From NCBI RefSeq assembly GCF_022581195.2, contig NC_061469.1, positions 1,488,001 to 1,552,000 of the forward strand: a stretch of DNA of 64,000 nt, given 5' to 3'. The translations under genes were made by a program, and so were the position numbers. The notes beneath the pieces are model-generated. The model saw only the letters and a program-made list of their open reading frames with translations, was not told where the DNA came from and made no database searches. Each line of letters opens with the position of its first letter. Position 1 is the first letter of the stretch. Shown piece after piece: positions 50,760-63,900 of this stretch. This DNA is from Helicoverpa zea. Lineage: Eukaryota; Arthropoda; Insecta; Lepidoptera; Noctuidae.

Positions 50760-52955
50760 TGCTCTCTAATAAATTATGTTAATTAACACAACTCGTTTGT
50801 TTTTTGAAACTACAATGAAAAAGATCAGTTCTAATTTCAAATTCGCTGGCGTGTATGTACGCGACGAGGAATGATGTGAAAGGTGCTAGCCATATTAGAT
50901 GCAAAACTTTCTATTTTATCTCTAAGCTTCATAGAGATATTTCTTGTTTACATAATAATGCGATCGTGGTTCTATCGTTCAAACTTTCATGGTATACTTC
51001 TGGAATCAAAGTATCCAGTATTTTACATGAATGTAAATTGTATTTGATTTGATTACATACATTATTATTCTCTATTTTCCAAATTCAAATGTTTGGAGAT
51101 TATCACAATTTCGTTCCAAAAATAAGAAAAAGTTCGTTCATTTCATATTTCTTGACATTGTTTGGTTTGTTCTGTCAACTATCTGTCAATGTCTCACCGT
51201 CTCAAATCTGTCATAATTTCACGGTTCTCTGTTTTCAAAAGAATTATATCGGGTTCTGTTTATTGCAAAATCGCAAGCGTATTTTGTATATCAAGGGATT
51301 CTCTCAATTTTCGTGTGTTTTTTATTTGAATAGGAACTTTAAATTTTTATTTTTTTCTTTTGTTGGTTTTCGGCTAATATCTCCTACAACTACTCTTACT
51401 GTGTGTGGCCACATGGCCCAATGGATTCTGCGATTCCCCTCATTCAACATGCCTATCTATAAATATTTAGATATGCACTTTACTGGTAAATATAAAAATA
51501 ATTCATACACGACATCAGAAAATCATCATCCACTCAGAAATCGACCTCAGTTCAGTTGCAGTTGGAGAGGTTGATCCGTGAAATAGCATTAAGCATAGGC
51601 ATCAATGCCCATCTATCTATACCTACAATGTCCGTAATCCCTTCAAAGCGCATTCGATTATATTTACGCAGGTATAATCAGAATCCAGGAAGTCTAAAAC
51701 CAACACAACTTTCCAGAGGCTCTGAGGCTTGTAACCCGTTGTGAAGGTCGGACAGGCAGTCAGTATACGTAACACTACGGAACTCCACTGCATCTGGTTA
51801 AACTGGAAGCGGTTGGCAGTACAATGCGAAAGGATAAACTGACGAGTGTCGGGTTACTTTTTTTTTTTTTGATAGTTTTAAATTCATTAAAACCTCCCTT
51901 TGTCCGTCCTGGTACATAAGGGGCTCCAGAAGGAACACGATGAGTTTTAATAAGTACTGAGTCTGACACTCTCTGACGCTGCAGCATTTCATTTGGGGTC
52001 ATTTGATGATCCAAGGTTCTGCGGAAGGGAGGGTAAAACTGTCCCTTCTGGACTTGAGTATCGGGCTACCCCTCTAGAGCTCCTTTCGCATTTCAATTTC
52101 GCTGCCAGGGTTCCCAACGACTTTCTTACCTACATATTTTTTTTATAAAATTTCTATTAGTCATACTGAAAGTATAATAAATTAAAACTCATGAGGTTTA
52201 AAGAGTTGGTCGGTTGTTGGCCTGCTGATAAAAAAAAAGTTTTTTAGAATATCGTGAATTCAATGTAAATTTTTAGTCCCTATGGTCTGATACCGGCCAT
52301 ATACCTGGTGGTTGTTATGTGTGCACTCCTATACATCTCCGTACCTACTTATCAAATGCCCAAACTGTCAGGCGACTAAAAAGTCTCCCGTGTGCGGATA
52401 CTCTCAGTCATACCTACTGAAAGTATAATAAATTAAAACTCATCAGGTTAGCAGCAAATAGTTTTCTTATCCGTCATCTGGCTGAATATTGTTCCGCACT
52501 GGAGCCTGCTTTTTATGCGGTCGTTTACCTGTGTAACATTTTATATTTGACTTTCTATTAACAAAGTCGGATGCAGACCGTGCATTATCTGTGAAAAATA
52601 TGGTAATAAAGTCTCGTTATATTCCTCTTCCTGGCTTTGAATTAATTCTATAAACACTAATGGAAGACTTTTACTTGTCGGGTGACCAATAAGTTTAATC
52701 ACCTAACAAGCCCAGGCGAAAGAGTTTTCCCAAATTCGCCTGACTACTAGAAAACCCCTACTAACGAACTGAAAAGGCTGAAACAAGTAAACCTATCGCT
52801 GGTGTTATATATTCCTATGCTATCGAACACTTGCTTATCTAGCTAAGAAGTCATTATGTCTTTAGCTTCCATCGGTAAATGTTAAAAAAATATTTGAGTT
52901 GAGGATAACTGAAAGAAGGTAAATGATGAAAAAATATTTCAGTTTGGATAACTAA
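50760..52955. other. Divergent intergenic region, left part
   Basis: 5' flank of gene A. No TATA box stands out. A 486-bp open frame at 51089-51574 on the plus strand has no family resemblance. A family-B copy lies at 51700-51830 (reverse). A ~42-bp direct repeat (CTGAAAGTATAATAAATTAA AACTCATxAGG) occurs at about 52165 and 52418. Confidence 0.5.
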
Positions 52956-53254
52956 ATAAACCGGCCAAGTGCGAGTCGGACTCGCGCACCGAGGGTTCCG
53001 TACAAATCCTGTATAGATAAAAAGCGAGTCTCGCGCTAACCGCAACTTTCCACATAGATAGGTTTTGACTGCCATTGTGGGATCGATAGCAAAGATCAGA
53101 TATAGTTATGGGAACTCCTTTACAATTTATAACGTAACCTTGTGTTGGAGCTTATTTTATTTTAGGTGATGAGAATTCAGTACTAATGGGATCTTTTATT
53201 TTTGAGGGATTAATCACCTGCATTTTACAAACAAATCCAACTTCAAACATATAA

Positions 53255-53720
53255 AAAAGCAACAAGAAAACAAAAGCAAGAAAGAAATTAAAAAGATGTT
53301 AGGTGCATCGGTCTAGAAGTCGGTGTCTAGAGGATGCATCTATATTTATTTTACCACCGAGATCTAGACCGATGCATATAAACAGTTTTCTTGTTGTTTT
53401 TAGAAGTTGTTTTTTTTTTGTAAAAAGTTTTTATTTTTAACTTTTGTGAAAAGTTCTCGTCAATACGAATAATATAACCCCAAACACGACGTTACTAAAT
53501 CATACCGTTGAGGAGTTCTCTCGACTTTCTCACGTCTCCATCATCAAGAAAGCTCTAAACCTTCACTGTTTGATAGTATCACCAGACATACATCTGAGAA
53601 TCAAGTTTTAATCCTATGCATGCCTACAATTTCTGATAGTTGCCCTCGATTTCTCAGGATTTCCATCATCAGATCCTGACCTGATGACAATGGAAATAAA
53701 CGGCGAGTATACTCTTTTAC
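53255..53720 (-). repeat. Fold-back family D copy (imperfect hairpin plus body)
   Basis: Hairpin GGTGCATCGGTCTAGAAGTC / GATCTAGACCGATGCAT around 53313-53385. Beyond it, the complement of the 55640-56040 body (TCATCAGATCCTGACCTGAT, TTGCCCTCGATTTCTCAGGA). It is the same family as 55500-56291 in opposite orientation. Confidence 0.65.
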
Positions 53721-54428
53721 TACAAAGAAATGATTTCTTAAATCCGTCAAACTTGGTCGTTTAAATTCCCCATTGAAATGAGGAAAATATTTGATTTGAT
53801 TTGATAATATTTTAATATATTATGTAACTTCAAATTTATCATTTTCGCAATTTTTCCTTTATCTGTACTATATAACGTTGCTTCTTGCCGAATTTCAAGA
53901 TTCTGAGTTCACGGGAAGTACCTTGTAGGTTTTGATTCCCTAGCGTGTGACGGAAATTCGTCTAAGGTGTCGGTATAACTGCTGTATCTTTTGATCGCGT
54001 TAACTTAGATGTTTGATTTTTTTACTGCCTAAAGGGACAATAGACCTAGGTATTTGGTATAAATTTCAATTTGATACCTTTATTCGTTCGTGAGAAATAA
54101 GGTAGTAAGTTTAATTTTATTAAAATATTTTTTTTTTACATTATATAACTAAAAAAATGAGATTTTCGTAATTTTTCCTATATTTGCATTATATGACAAT
54201 GCTTCATGCCAAATTTCAAGACTCTGAGTTTACGGGAAGTATCCTGTAGGTTTTGATTCCTTTGCGAGTGTCGAAAATTTGTTGAAAATATCGACATAAT
54301 CGGCTGTATCTTTTGATTGGCTTGGCTTAGAAGTTTGATATTTTCACAGCTTAAAGGGACAATAGACCTGAGTACTTCATGTGAATTTCAGCTTGATACG
54401 TCCACGCGTTCTTGAGATAAAGGGTCTT

Positions 54429-54490
<62 letters not shown>
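54429..54490 (+). repeat. (GACA)n microsatellite
   Basis: About 15 uninterrupted GACA units ending GACGGACAAC. It is a standard internal part of the surrounding repeat family. Confidence 0.95.
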
Positions 54491-54491
<1 letters not shown>

Positions 54492-55494
54492 GGACAACAA
54501 AGTGATCCTATAAGGGTTCCGTTTTTCCTTTTGAGGTCCGGAACCCTAAAAAAATTTCAAATCTGTCCAGTTGTTCCTGTTTGCGCATTCAAACAAAGCA
54601 ATCCTCCAATTTTAATCATATTAGTATAGAGGCATACATTTATGCTGCAAAAATGTTGTGACTGTAACGCATTTCTCAAACTGACAATTATTTAGCAAAT
54701 CATTTTCTTATGAAATAAAAAAACTTCCTGATGATGATGGTTTGTTTTCACCGGTCAGTAAGTTAGCGGGCCAACTAGATATCATTCCACATGTCGATTA
54801 AACTGTTTTTTTCTCTGCATAGATGGCGAATACTTTGGTTGCTGAACTTAATAGTTACCTGCATCGACTACGTAGGCATGTAGCATGGATTCTTTAAGTG
54901 CACTCAGGGTGACCTTTTCTCTGCAGGAGAAATTCTTACGAAACTGGTATCCTCGGTATCTCTACTAGTCAGTTCAAGTCTACTTCACCTAGGTATGCGA
55001 GCTTACTTAGCAATCCTCTTAAAATTGTCGTAGGTTGATGTTACTGATATTTCGTGATTTTTCTACATTTGACTGATAATACGGTGACTCAAACCTTACG
55101 ATAAAAGTTCTATCTAAACTGACTTCCAGCACGTGAGTCTCATTCTAATAAATAGTGATAAAAAAAGATAGTACACCCAAATATTTGAACTTATAACCGA
55201 AACATCGGCCGACCTAATCAGATTATGGACCCGGTATAAGATAGTGACACATAATTTGTCATCTCATCGTTCAAAGGTCTGTATGAATGCACAATATAAA
55301 ATCATGACGAAAATGATAATGTAATAATGTAGGCGGCCGCTCACATATTTTATTTAGTTCCATCCGAAACTCGCGGCAGTATGCACGTGTGTCTGTGATT
55401 TAAAAAAAAAGTGAATTCTTTCTGGAGTTTTTTATCTATAACTACGTTTACGCGGGAACCGGATTTTTAGACATGTGCGTTTGTATTATTATTT

Positions 55495-56291
55495 TTTAAC
55501 CGACTTCAAAAAAGGAGGTTCTCAATTCGACCGTATTTTTTTTTTTTTTTTTTTTTTTTTGTATGTTTGTTACGCGATTACTCCGCCAGTTATTAATCGA
55601 TTTTGATGATTCTTTTTTTGTTTGATAGGATATACTCCCGAGGTGGTCCCATAGTCATCAGGTCAGGATCTGATGATGGAAACCCTGAGAAATCGAGGGC
55701 AACCTTCGAAAGTTGTAGGCATACATAGGGTAAAAACTTGACACTCAGGTGTACGCCTAAAAGCACTATTCAACTGTGAAGATTTGGAGCTGACCTGATG
55801 ATGGAGACCAGAGAGGGTCGAGGGAACTCGACAACTGAATATGTAAACTACCTCGTGTTTGGGCTTAAATTATTTGTATTGACAAGACCTTTGCAACAGT
55901 GAAGGTTTGGAGCTGACCTGATGATGGAGACCAGAGAAAGTAAGTCGAGGGAACTCGACAACTGAATATGTAAAATACCTCGTATTTGGACTTATATTCT
56001 TTGTATTGATGAGAACTTCTCACTTGTATGGATAGTGACAACTATTCGTATCACTGAAAAGCTTTAAATAAAAAACTTTTTTACAAAAAAATTAAACCGA
56101 CTTCCCAAAACACTAAAAAGCAAAAAAAAACTATTTTTAGGTGCATCGGCCTAGAAGTCGGTGGCAAAATTAACTTAGTAACATCCATTAGACACCGACT
56201 TCTAGGCCGATGCACCTAAAAATAGTTTTTTTTTGCTTTTTAGTGTTTTGGGAAGTCGGTTTAATTTTTTTGTAAAAAAGTTTTTTATTTA
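55495..56291 (+). mobile_element. Fold-back family D element, fuller copy
   Basis: Starts TTTTTTAACCGACTTCAAAA, passes a T tract at 55539-55560 and a body with CAGGTCAGGATCTGATGATG, and ends in a perfect hairpin whose outer end repeats AAGTCGGTTTAATTTTTTT. The body contains a ~105-bp tandem duplication (55785-55985). No ORF. Confidence 0.7.
56065..56291. repeat. Perfect 99-bp inverted repeat
   Basis: Arms 56065-56163 and 56193-56291 are exact reverse complements by base-by-base comparison, including the A9/T9 runs; the spacer is 29 bp. The core includes GGTGCATCGGCCTAGAAGTC GGTG. Confidence 0.93.
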
Positions 56292-56299
56292 TTTTTTGT

Positions 56300-58845
56300 T
56301 ATTATAACCTGAATTAAACTTTACAGTATTGGAAAATTTTGGCGGCTGCAATAATCGATTTGTTTACTATAGTACCGGTTAATTTGATTCACGATGACAT
56401 AATGAGTAGAGTACTGAGCACAACATTTGAAATAATTTGAATGGTCAGCAAGTCAGTTACCAAAAATGAAAAAACATAAAATAATATCCACATTTACAAG
56501 ACAAAAATCTGTCCTAATAAAATAAAAAACAAACTAAAAGGCGTCAAAAAAATTCATCCCCAACGCTGGGGCTCGACTGAGAGCCTGCAAAACAAAACAA
56601 ATGAAAAATAATGTTTTTATTTTTGTTTTGTTGGCTAGAGTAGAGTATAATGGTCATGGCCTAAGTAATCTTGCCTTGTACTATGGTCCTAAGTGCAATT
56701 TACAACATAGATTATGCATTTCAATCACGAACCTTTAATAAACGCAAACATGGCTTTCGAGCGGTTAAAAAATATGTTTAAACGTTTTATCGACCTTTCC
56801 CACAAATCGATAAACAATCTTGTCTTCTATTATAAACAATCTATATCTATAGAAGTAAATAATTGGTGCCTACCTATCTATAAAATATTGAGTGCCAAAG
56901 TCAATTTATTTGTGATTTAATTACTCATTATCAAATTGAAGTTGGATTATTATTTTGGATTACGTACAGAAGATTAGGTAGGTCTTACCTACCTATCTAT
57001 CTACTGAAAAAGGCTAAATAAGAAAGAGAGAAAATAAAAACAATAACGGCGGCATCAGAATATTGAAAATGAATCCCATTTTTTATTTGATAAAAACATG
57101 TTTCAAAATGCAAATCTTCCTTTTCATAAAATACATTTCATATTTTTTTGAATTAACGAGATGTTTGATTAAGACTTATGGTGCTAATCAATAAGCAAAT
57201 TAGATAAACCAGCTTATATCTACCTTTATCTACACATAACTGAGCTACCTATTTATAAAAAAAAGCTGGCGCTGTAGATAGATTATTCAGAATCCAGACG
57301 CCAAAAGGGCCTACCTTACATGCTTACTGTTGCCACAGATTACTAAATAATGTTTACAACAGTTGCGGTTTCATCACTGGAGTTCCAATTTTCTTATACA
57401 TTACGAGTACTGTTACGGGATAGTCTATTCATGCGGTGACAAGTAACTGTACGGAGAAGCAATGTAAATGCAGGTGCAATGCAATTTAGATATGCCTACA
57501 TCTAAAGTGCGTCATCCATCAGTGTCATCATCACATTGACATGAGCAATAATACGAACCTTAAGTTAAGTTACATTGCTATTACTGTTACTTGTAACTTC
57601 ATAATCATATCAGTCTTTTTTGTAGTCCCACTGTAAGCCACAGGCCTCTTTTCATACAGAGAAGGAATTAACATAACGGTCACGCTTGCTCGACGCGGAT
57701 TTGCGATTTCGGACTTCTAGTCGTTGGGGTCCAACCAAAATAAGAGAGGAACCTACTTAGAAAGAATCGAAATAACCAGCAAATTCATAAAAGAGGAGAG
57801 GCTGATGGTGCTTTTAAGCATCAGGCCTCTTTGACTTCACGATTGACAAAATGAAGGTACCTAGGTACTTAATTACACTATAAAAGCTGGATACAGCAGA
57901 CATTATACGAGGTGGTTAAAGGGGTTTTGTTTTGGGGGTGCTGTTTTGTAATTTTGAAGTGAAAATGTGCTAATCTAATTAGCTTAGTTTAACTTTGACT
58001 TAAAATTCATAAGGGTAAAATAATTTGACGATAACTGCGACTGTAACTGTTGTATAAATTGAAGTTAGGTACCGTTGTCCGCAACTTCATAGAAAGTTAA
58101 AAAGACGACAACAATATTATGTTATTCCACAAAAATAGCGTCCATTATACTGAAACCGTTCTACTGATGCATTTTTTTTGCTCCGATAGCGGTAACATCA
58201 ATTCGCTTGATGACCAAACCGAGTGCACATTATCTGCCAAGTTGAATAACCTTGCAAACAAAATTATCAATTATTATTAATTATCAGTAATAATATTTTT
58301 CTTGGAATTTCTAGACAAAAACACCTTACGTTTTTGTTAATGACAATAATATTTTTGACGGTGATAAAAATACCTCAGTTTTTTGTTGCATTTTGCTATT
58401 TTTTTTAATGGCCTTATGCAAGTTTGGAACTTTCCAAGTGACCATTACCTAAGGAGGTTATCGAACCTTGATTGCTATACTTCTTGCGCAAACGGCTGTC
58501 ATGCATCGAGGCACATTTGAGCGTACCCACTTACGAGACGCGAAGAAAGTCAGGCTTTTACCAAATATGCTTTATTTTTATATGAAAGCGTGTTCATTGT
58601 AACCACAGCTATGAGTAACTGTAAGCTGACGTAGGTAAATGCAATAAAATAAACCGTTGGTTGCAAACAAAGTTAGGTGAACAATAGCTTTATTTTGTGT
58701 TGCTGTGGTTTTTTTTTTCACCATTTCTTCTTTACAGTAAAAAACATACTTAGTAACTAGTGAAATGCGGGCGTAAACTCGACCTCCAAAAAGTTCTGAT
58801 TTTCAGCTTACTTTGAATACCTATTAAAAAAAAATCTTTTAGTAG
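56300..58845. other. Intergenic AT-rich DNA
   Basis: No gene seen. A family-C fragment lies at about 57620-57710. The rest is unrecognised. Confidence 0.5.
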
Positions 58846-58849
58846 AGTT

Positions 58850-59035
58850 AGCTTCCACCAGCGGTTTCAACCGCGCCCTGTGGTTTATTTGCACCCTTTA
58901 CATAACAAAGTATTTTACCTTACTCGATAAATGGACTATCTAACACTGAAACAATTTTTCAATCGGTGCATTAGTACCTGAGATTAGTGTGATCAAAGCA
59001 ACAAACTCTTCTTTCAGGTTTCTAATATTTGTATA
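58850..59035 (+). repeat. Family A dispersed repeat copy
   Basis: GCTTCCACCAGCGGTTTCAA, CTCGATAAATGGACTATCTA, ACACTGAAACAATTTTTCAA, TACCTGAGATTAGTGTGATC, TCTAATATTTGTATAGACA: full-length but mutated. Confidence 0.7.
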
Positions 59036-59457
59036 GACACAGTCCACACTGAAAAGTAAACGTTTGTAGGTAAACCCAGAAATCGAACATACTTAAATCA
59101 CTTAAACCACTTAAACCACTTTTTTAATACAACACATAATATTTTACCTGATTTCATAAACACATCTAATAGGTGAGTAAGTATTAAATGTAAACATTAA
59201 GCAATCAGTACTAAATACTTACCTACTTGCAAATCCAAGGACAAGGGTCAATGTCGAGAATCGAATAAATACGTAGGTGGTAAGTGTTGAGCAATCTTCA
59301 CCGGTATTTATATGTTTATATAGATAGGTAGCTAAGTAATTATCTTTATTGAGCTGGGTGTATTGTTATCGTTTTTGCATTTTGCAGCAACGATTGTTTT
59401 ATTTGTGCATCGGTTAGCGATAAATGCATTGAGTTACATTGATCATAATATTGTAAA

Positions 59458-60300
59458 GGAGATGGCCAAAAAAAACCCAGAGTCGACAGAAACTTCGTAT
59501 GTATGGTTGGATTCAGTATAATGTGTAGATTACAAAAAGTATTTCATATCATCTAAAAACCATTTTCTCTTTTTACAAGGTTTTTTCGATGAAGATTTTA
59601 GTACATAAAAAAGCTTAACTTTTCTGTTTGCAGTTCATTAAAAGTTGCGCCTAGGGTAAAAACTTTACACTCAGGTGTACATATGTCTGTTATTATAGCA
59701 CTATACACGAGTGATGGTTTAGAGCTGACCTGATGATGGAGAAGAGAGGTCAAGGGAAAAAATGTTAACTACCTCGTGTTTGGGCTTATATTATTCGCAT
59801 TGACGAGAACTTTTCACTAATGTGAATAGTGATTAAAAAGCTAAAAAAAAAAAAATTTTTTTTTTTATTTTAATTTTTTTTTTTATTAACCTTTGCCAGT
59901 TCAGAAGTTTACACATAACAGGGAAACCTCTTCAAGTAGGTAAGGCCGGTACTTAGTCGTAGGTATCTGGAGTGGTTCATGTCAATAGTGCAATGGGTGG
60001 GGGTCAAAATTCAAACTCAAGACGTTTTGATTACCAGGCAAACTCTGTAACCATGGTGATGTTACTCTTCGCATGTATAACGTTATAGTGTTTTTTATGG
60101 TCCTTTATGCAAATAATCTTTAAAATCAACATAAATTCAACATAGCCTATTTTTGTGAAAATATGATATTGCTCCTATACCCCATGGATTACAGACTGGA
60201 TTTTTTGGCACCATCAAAGGTCTATCATAATGAACCCATTGGTACCCATTTCGTTGCTGTCGATTCTGGGTTTTTTTACTATGAAAATTTGGCCATCTCC
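59458..60300. mobile_element. TIR element, ~843 bp, with nested family D piece
   Basis: Left end GGAGATGGCCAAAAAAAACC CAGAGTCGACAG; right end, in complement, GGAGATGGCCAAATTTTCAT .. AAACCCAGAATCGACAGC, so the inverted ends share about 35 bp with a small insertion. At 59650-59830 lies a family-D body segment. The target duplication is not clear. Confidence 0.65.
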
Positions 60301-60309
60301 GTTAAAAGT

Positions 60310-60653
60310 AACTCTGTTTGGGTTATGTAGGATTACGCTAGGTATGTCTGTCTGAACCAATTGAAATGATACTTGGCACAGATATAATTATAGGCTGCTT
60401 TAATCCGGGTGGGGTGACCTGAGTAACTCCCTAGGACGCGAGTGGAAACTAGAAATGAATCCTGGGTCAGGCCGAAATCGCTTGGTGTTTTAAGAAACTT
60501 GCACAAAGCAACCCCGAGTCTGAAAGATCGTAGTGTTAAAACTCCTTGTCTGGGAGGGCATGTAATGCCAGCTCTCTCACTTTATACTAGGCTATAACCT
60601 GCAGCCCACCCGAGAAGAAGAACAATAATGACCATATTCTTTTTCTCAAACAG
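60310..60653. other. 5' flank of FAAH2-like gene B
   Basis: A family-A-like remnant lies near 60340-60440. The AG at 60652-60653 after TTCTTTTTCTCAAAC is a good splice acceptor, so an untranslated first exon may lie further left; I cannot place it. Confidence 0.45.
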
Positions 60654-60670
60654 AAAACCAACACATCACC

Positions 60671-60901
60671 ATGAATAAGACTTGGCGAGCGGTAATCCTG
60701 TACGTCCGCCTGATTTTCGATTTGGCAGTCGACGGTATCTTCTCTCTCTTCTGGCATCGTCGAAATAGGACTATCCCACCTTTGGACTTGAAAAAGCATG
60801 CGGTATTAACTGAGAGTGCCACTGCCCTGGCTAAGAAGATAAGACAGAAGGAGCTGAAGTCAGAGGACCTGGTTAGGGCTGTTGTGGAGAGGATTAAAGA
60901 G
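60671..60901 (+). CDS. FAAH2: FAAH2-like gene B, first coding exon
   Basis: 77 codons from MNKTWRAVIL to DLVRAVVERIKE, donor gtgagt at 60902. It matches exon 2 of gene A from its membrane helix onward. Confidence 0.92.
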
Positions 60902-63900
60902 GTGAGTTTGTCTGAGTTTACCCACTGAATAAAAGATTGGAGCAGTCCTAAGACTTTCTCTTCGTCTTGGAGTCACGCACCCTGCTGTCTAAACTGTCAG
61001 TCGATAGGTTTATTTACTTTATTATGATTAGTAAACAGTTTATTTGGATTAATAAATGAATACAATGAAACATTTTTTATACCGGCCGGACACCAAATGG
61101 TAGTAATGTGCGCACTATATAACATTCGTCTGCACATCAATTTATGGGCCCGATCAAACTACCAGCCGAATCAAATTTTGCAATGTCCGGGGGTTTAATC
61201 TTCTTACCAACCAACCAACCAACCCACCTTTGAATTAATTGGAGTTGGCAACTCCTTTGCCGCGTTGTGATGTTTGTGTTTCGCCTTTTCCAAATCAACC
61301 AGATCATTAGGAACTATCCGATTTCTGCCACTTGTAAAAATCGTTGAATGTTAGTGAAATAATAAAGTAATTTGTGCATGATTGCAGGTAAACCCAATAA
61401 TAAACGCGATAGCAGTAGGCCGGTATGATGCAGCGATCGCCGAGGCTAAGGAGGTGGATGCCCTTATCGCCAACGGCCTGCCCGATGCCGAGTTCGACAA
61501 GAAACCATTATTGGGTAAGTGTTTAAAACGAAGCTTCAAGATGTTCTTTTATTGAGGAATTCATAATCTTGCTTACTGCAGATGTGATTTGATGTGATGT
61601 TCCTAACTCCATTAAGCAAATTAACAGATAGACGGGTTAGTGAAATTCTCCAAAACTCCAGTCAAAACACGTGCACTCTAAAAATCAATGCTTCATCATT
61701 ATTTTCAAAAGGATTGCATGCATCACTTATTAATTGATTACCCGCATCCCAGATAACTTCTTCCTGATCTCGGATGGAACATATTATTTGAGTTTTCCTC
61801 CGCGACATTCAGGCATTTTCCGAACTTTTCGCATTTGACAGAAAATATAGCCTATGGCACCCGAGGTTAGTGTTGATTCCCAACAGTGAAAAAAAATCAA
61901 ATCAGTTCAGCAGTTTCGGAGCCTTTATGGGACAAACATTTATTATTCAATGGTAATCGGAATTACCTCTCTTTTTGAAGGTGGTTTACATCGGTCATGG
62001 ACTACCGAGTTTTTATCGTCCGATGAATAATGTTCACTTGCCAAGTTAATATTCAAGTGGAGTTTAAAAATAGACTTATTTACATTATCATGGCTTATGA
62101 TCATAACGCTTGGGTAACTTACTAATTAAGCTGTATCTTAACAAGTTAAGGTAGAAAATAAATGGAATTCATACGAAGATATTTTGCATCCTAAATTAAG
62201 TAGGTACCGGATTGATCAGGTAACTGGCTTGAAGAGGTCAGATAGGCAGTCGCTTCACGTAATGTCAAAAAAATCTCAGTTCTTATTTACGTAGAATTCG
62301 GAAAAAAAAAATTAAGAACTTTCCAGAGTCCTGAAACCTTCTCCTGAGTCTGAAAAATACCACGCTGAAAACCGCATCGAAATCGGTTCCATCAAACGCG
62401 AGATAATCGTGCACAAAAAAACGTGCATATAAACAGATCAAACTTTCAACCTTCTTTTTTTGAAGTCGGTTACCAACTGCTCTTACTTTCGCAGGAGTCC
62501 CGTTCACGACTAAGGAGAGTCAGGCAGTGGAAGGTATGCCCTTCACCCTGGGTTTGATGAGCCGTCGCCATGTGCTGGCCACGGAAGACAGCGAGGCTAT
62601 TAAGAGGCTGAAGGATGCTGGTGGTATCGTGGTTGCTTGCACTAACCTCCCTGAACTGCTCGTTTGGTATGTCAATGATATAACTATCCCATTTCTGAGT
62701 TTCCTGTAGTAACCCTGTTCTAAACTAACCAAGGATTTTGATTAAGACTGCACTGTTTTTGATCCTGTTTGATGATTAAGAATATTGATATACAAATACA
62801 ATAGGGGATCCAAATATCAAATCTTCTTTCCTAGCTCCAGTTCTTAAAGGTTTTCTTTAGACTTTGAATTACCTGAAGCGTTTGATAAACTAAAATACTC
62901 CTATTAAATATTGCAAGAATACTCATTCAAAACGTTTATTTATTAAAATGTATCACTTCGAATCGAAGACTTTGAACAGCTATCATTTAGAGACCATGAG
63001 AGTTGATGCAAGACTGACATAACTCTAACTATAATGTCAACAGGCAAGAAACCCGCAACCCACTTTACGGTATGACGAACAACCCGCACCACACTGGTAG
63101 AACTACTGGCGGGTCCAGTGGAGCTGAGGCTGCGTTAACAGCCTCCTGTGCTACCGTCGTCAGTTTATGTAAGTTCATCTTCATCATCTTGGGTATAGTT
63201 AGGTACTACTGAGCATTAGGCCTCCCCTTTTTATTTCCAAATTGGTTGGAAGTGACTTACTGTCCAGCACCCATCGGTGACCTTTATCAGATCGCCTTAG
63301 TTGAGTAAAATAAGTAGGTATCTGATCTTGATTTTTGTGCATAGTATTTAATTATATATTGTGTGTTGTACTTTATTGATTTTATTCAATAGTTTTACAA
63401 AATGATCTTATTATAGGGAAACTAAGTATCAAAATATTCATCCGCATCGCTGTCAGCTGGGATCGTGCCCAAAAGGCTGGCTGCATTGCCACGCTGGATG
63501 GCAATGCATATCCTTTGACCGAAGTATAGGCCAGCCCTTTGGTCACGAGTGGACTCCACTATATTGTGTGTACATATTTACTTGTAGGTAAATACAAATA
63601 AAAATACCAAAAAATATCTGATCTATATCTGTATCTGTAGATTTGTGCGTCTTCTGAAAAAAAAACTTGACATAGGCAAAGCATAAGAGCACCCTCACAT
63701 TTGAACCCCCTAAGCTGAGAAAACGTAATACGGATTTGCAGTAACTACTAAAGAGTACCTATACAATGAATTATCATTTTAGCTCATCAGGAATTTAACC
63801 TATATCACGTAATGTGACTGCTGTAGATAGATAAATGTAATAATCACCAATAATCGTGTATCATACAATACTATACTATTTTACAATTTTATTTGTAAAT

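Larger units (their letters stand above)
52961..54550 (+). mobile_element. Dispersed lepidopteran repeat with GGGTTCCGTA ends, composite
   Basis: Starts CCGGCCAAGTGCGAGTCGGA, then CGCACCGAGGGTTCCGTAC, and ends AGGGTTCCGTTTTTCCTTTT .. CGGAACCCTAAA after a (GACA)n tract. This is a very common moth repeat. Two diverged copies of a ~320-bp block (about 53845 and 54165) lie inside. A fold-back piece of another family (53200-53720) interrupts its left half. Confidence 0.7.

Noticed and set aside
51089..51574. 161-codon plus-strand open frame upstream of gene A
   Set aside because: Composition (F, S, N, Y rich) is what AT-rich DNA gives. No motif or signal, and no support from splice sites.
54381..54629. 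Open frame with a D-R-Q-T repeat
   Set aside because: Translation of the (GACA)n microsatellite in a dispersed repeat.
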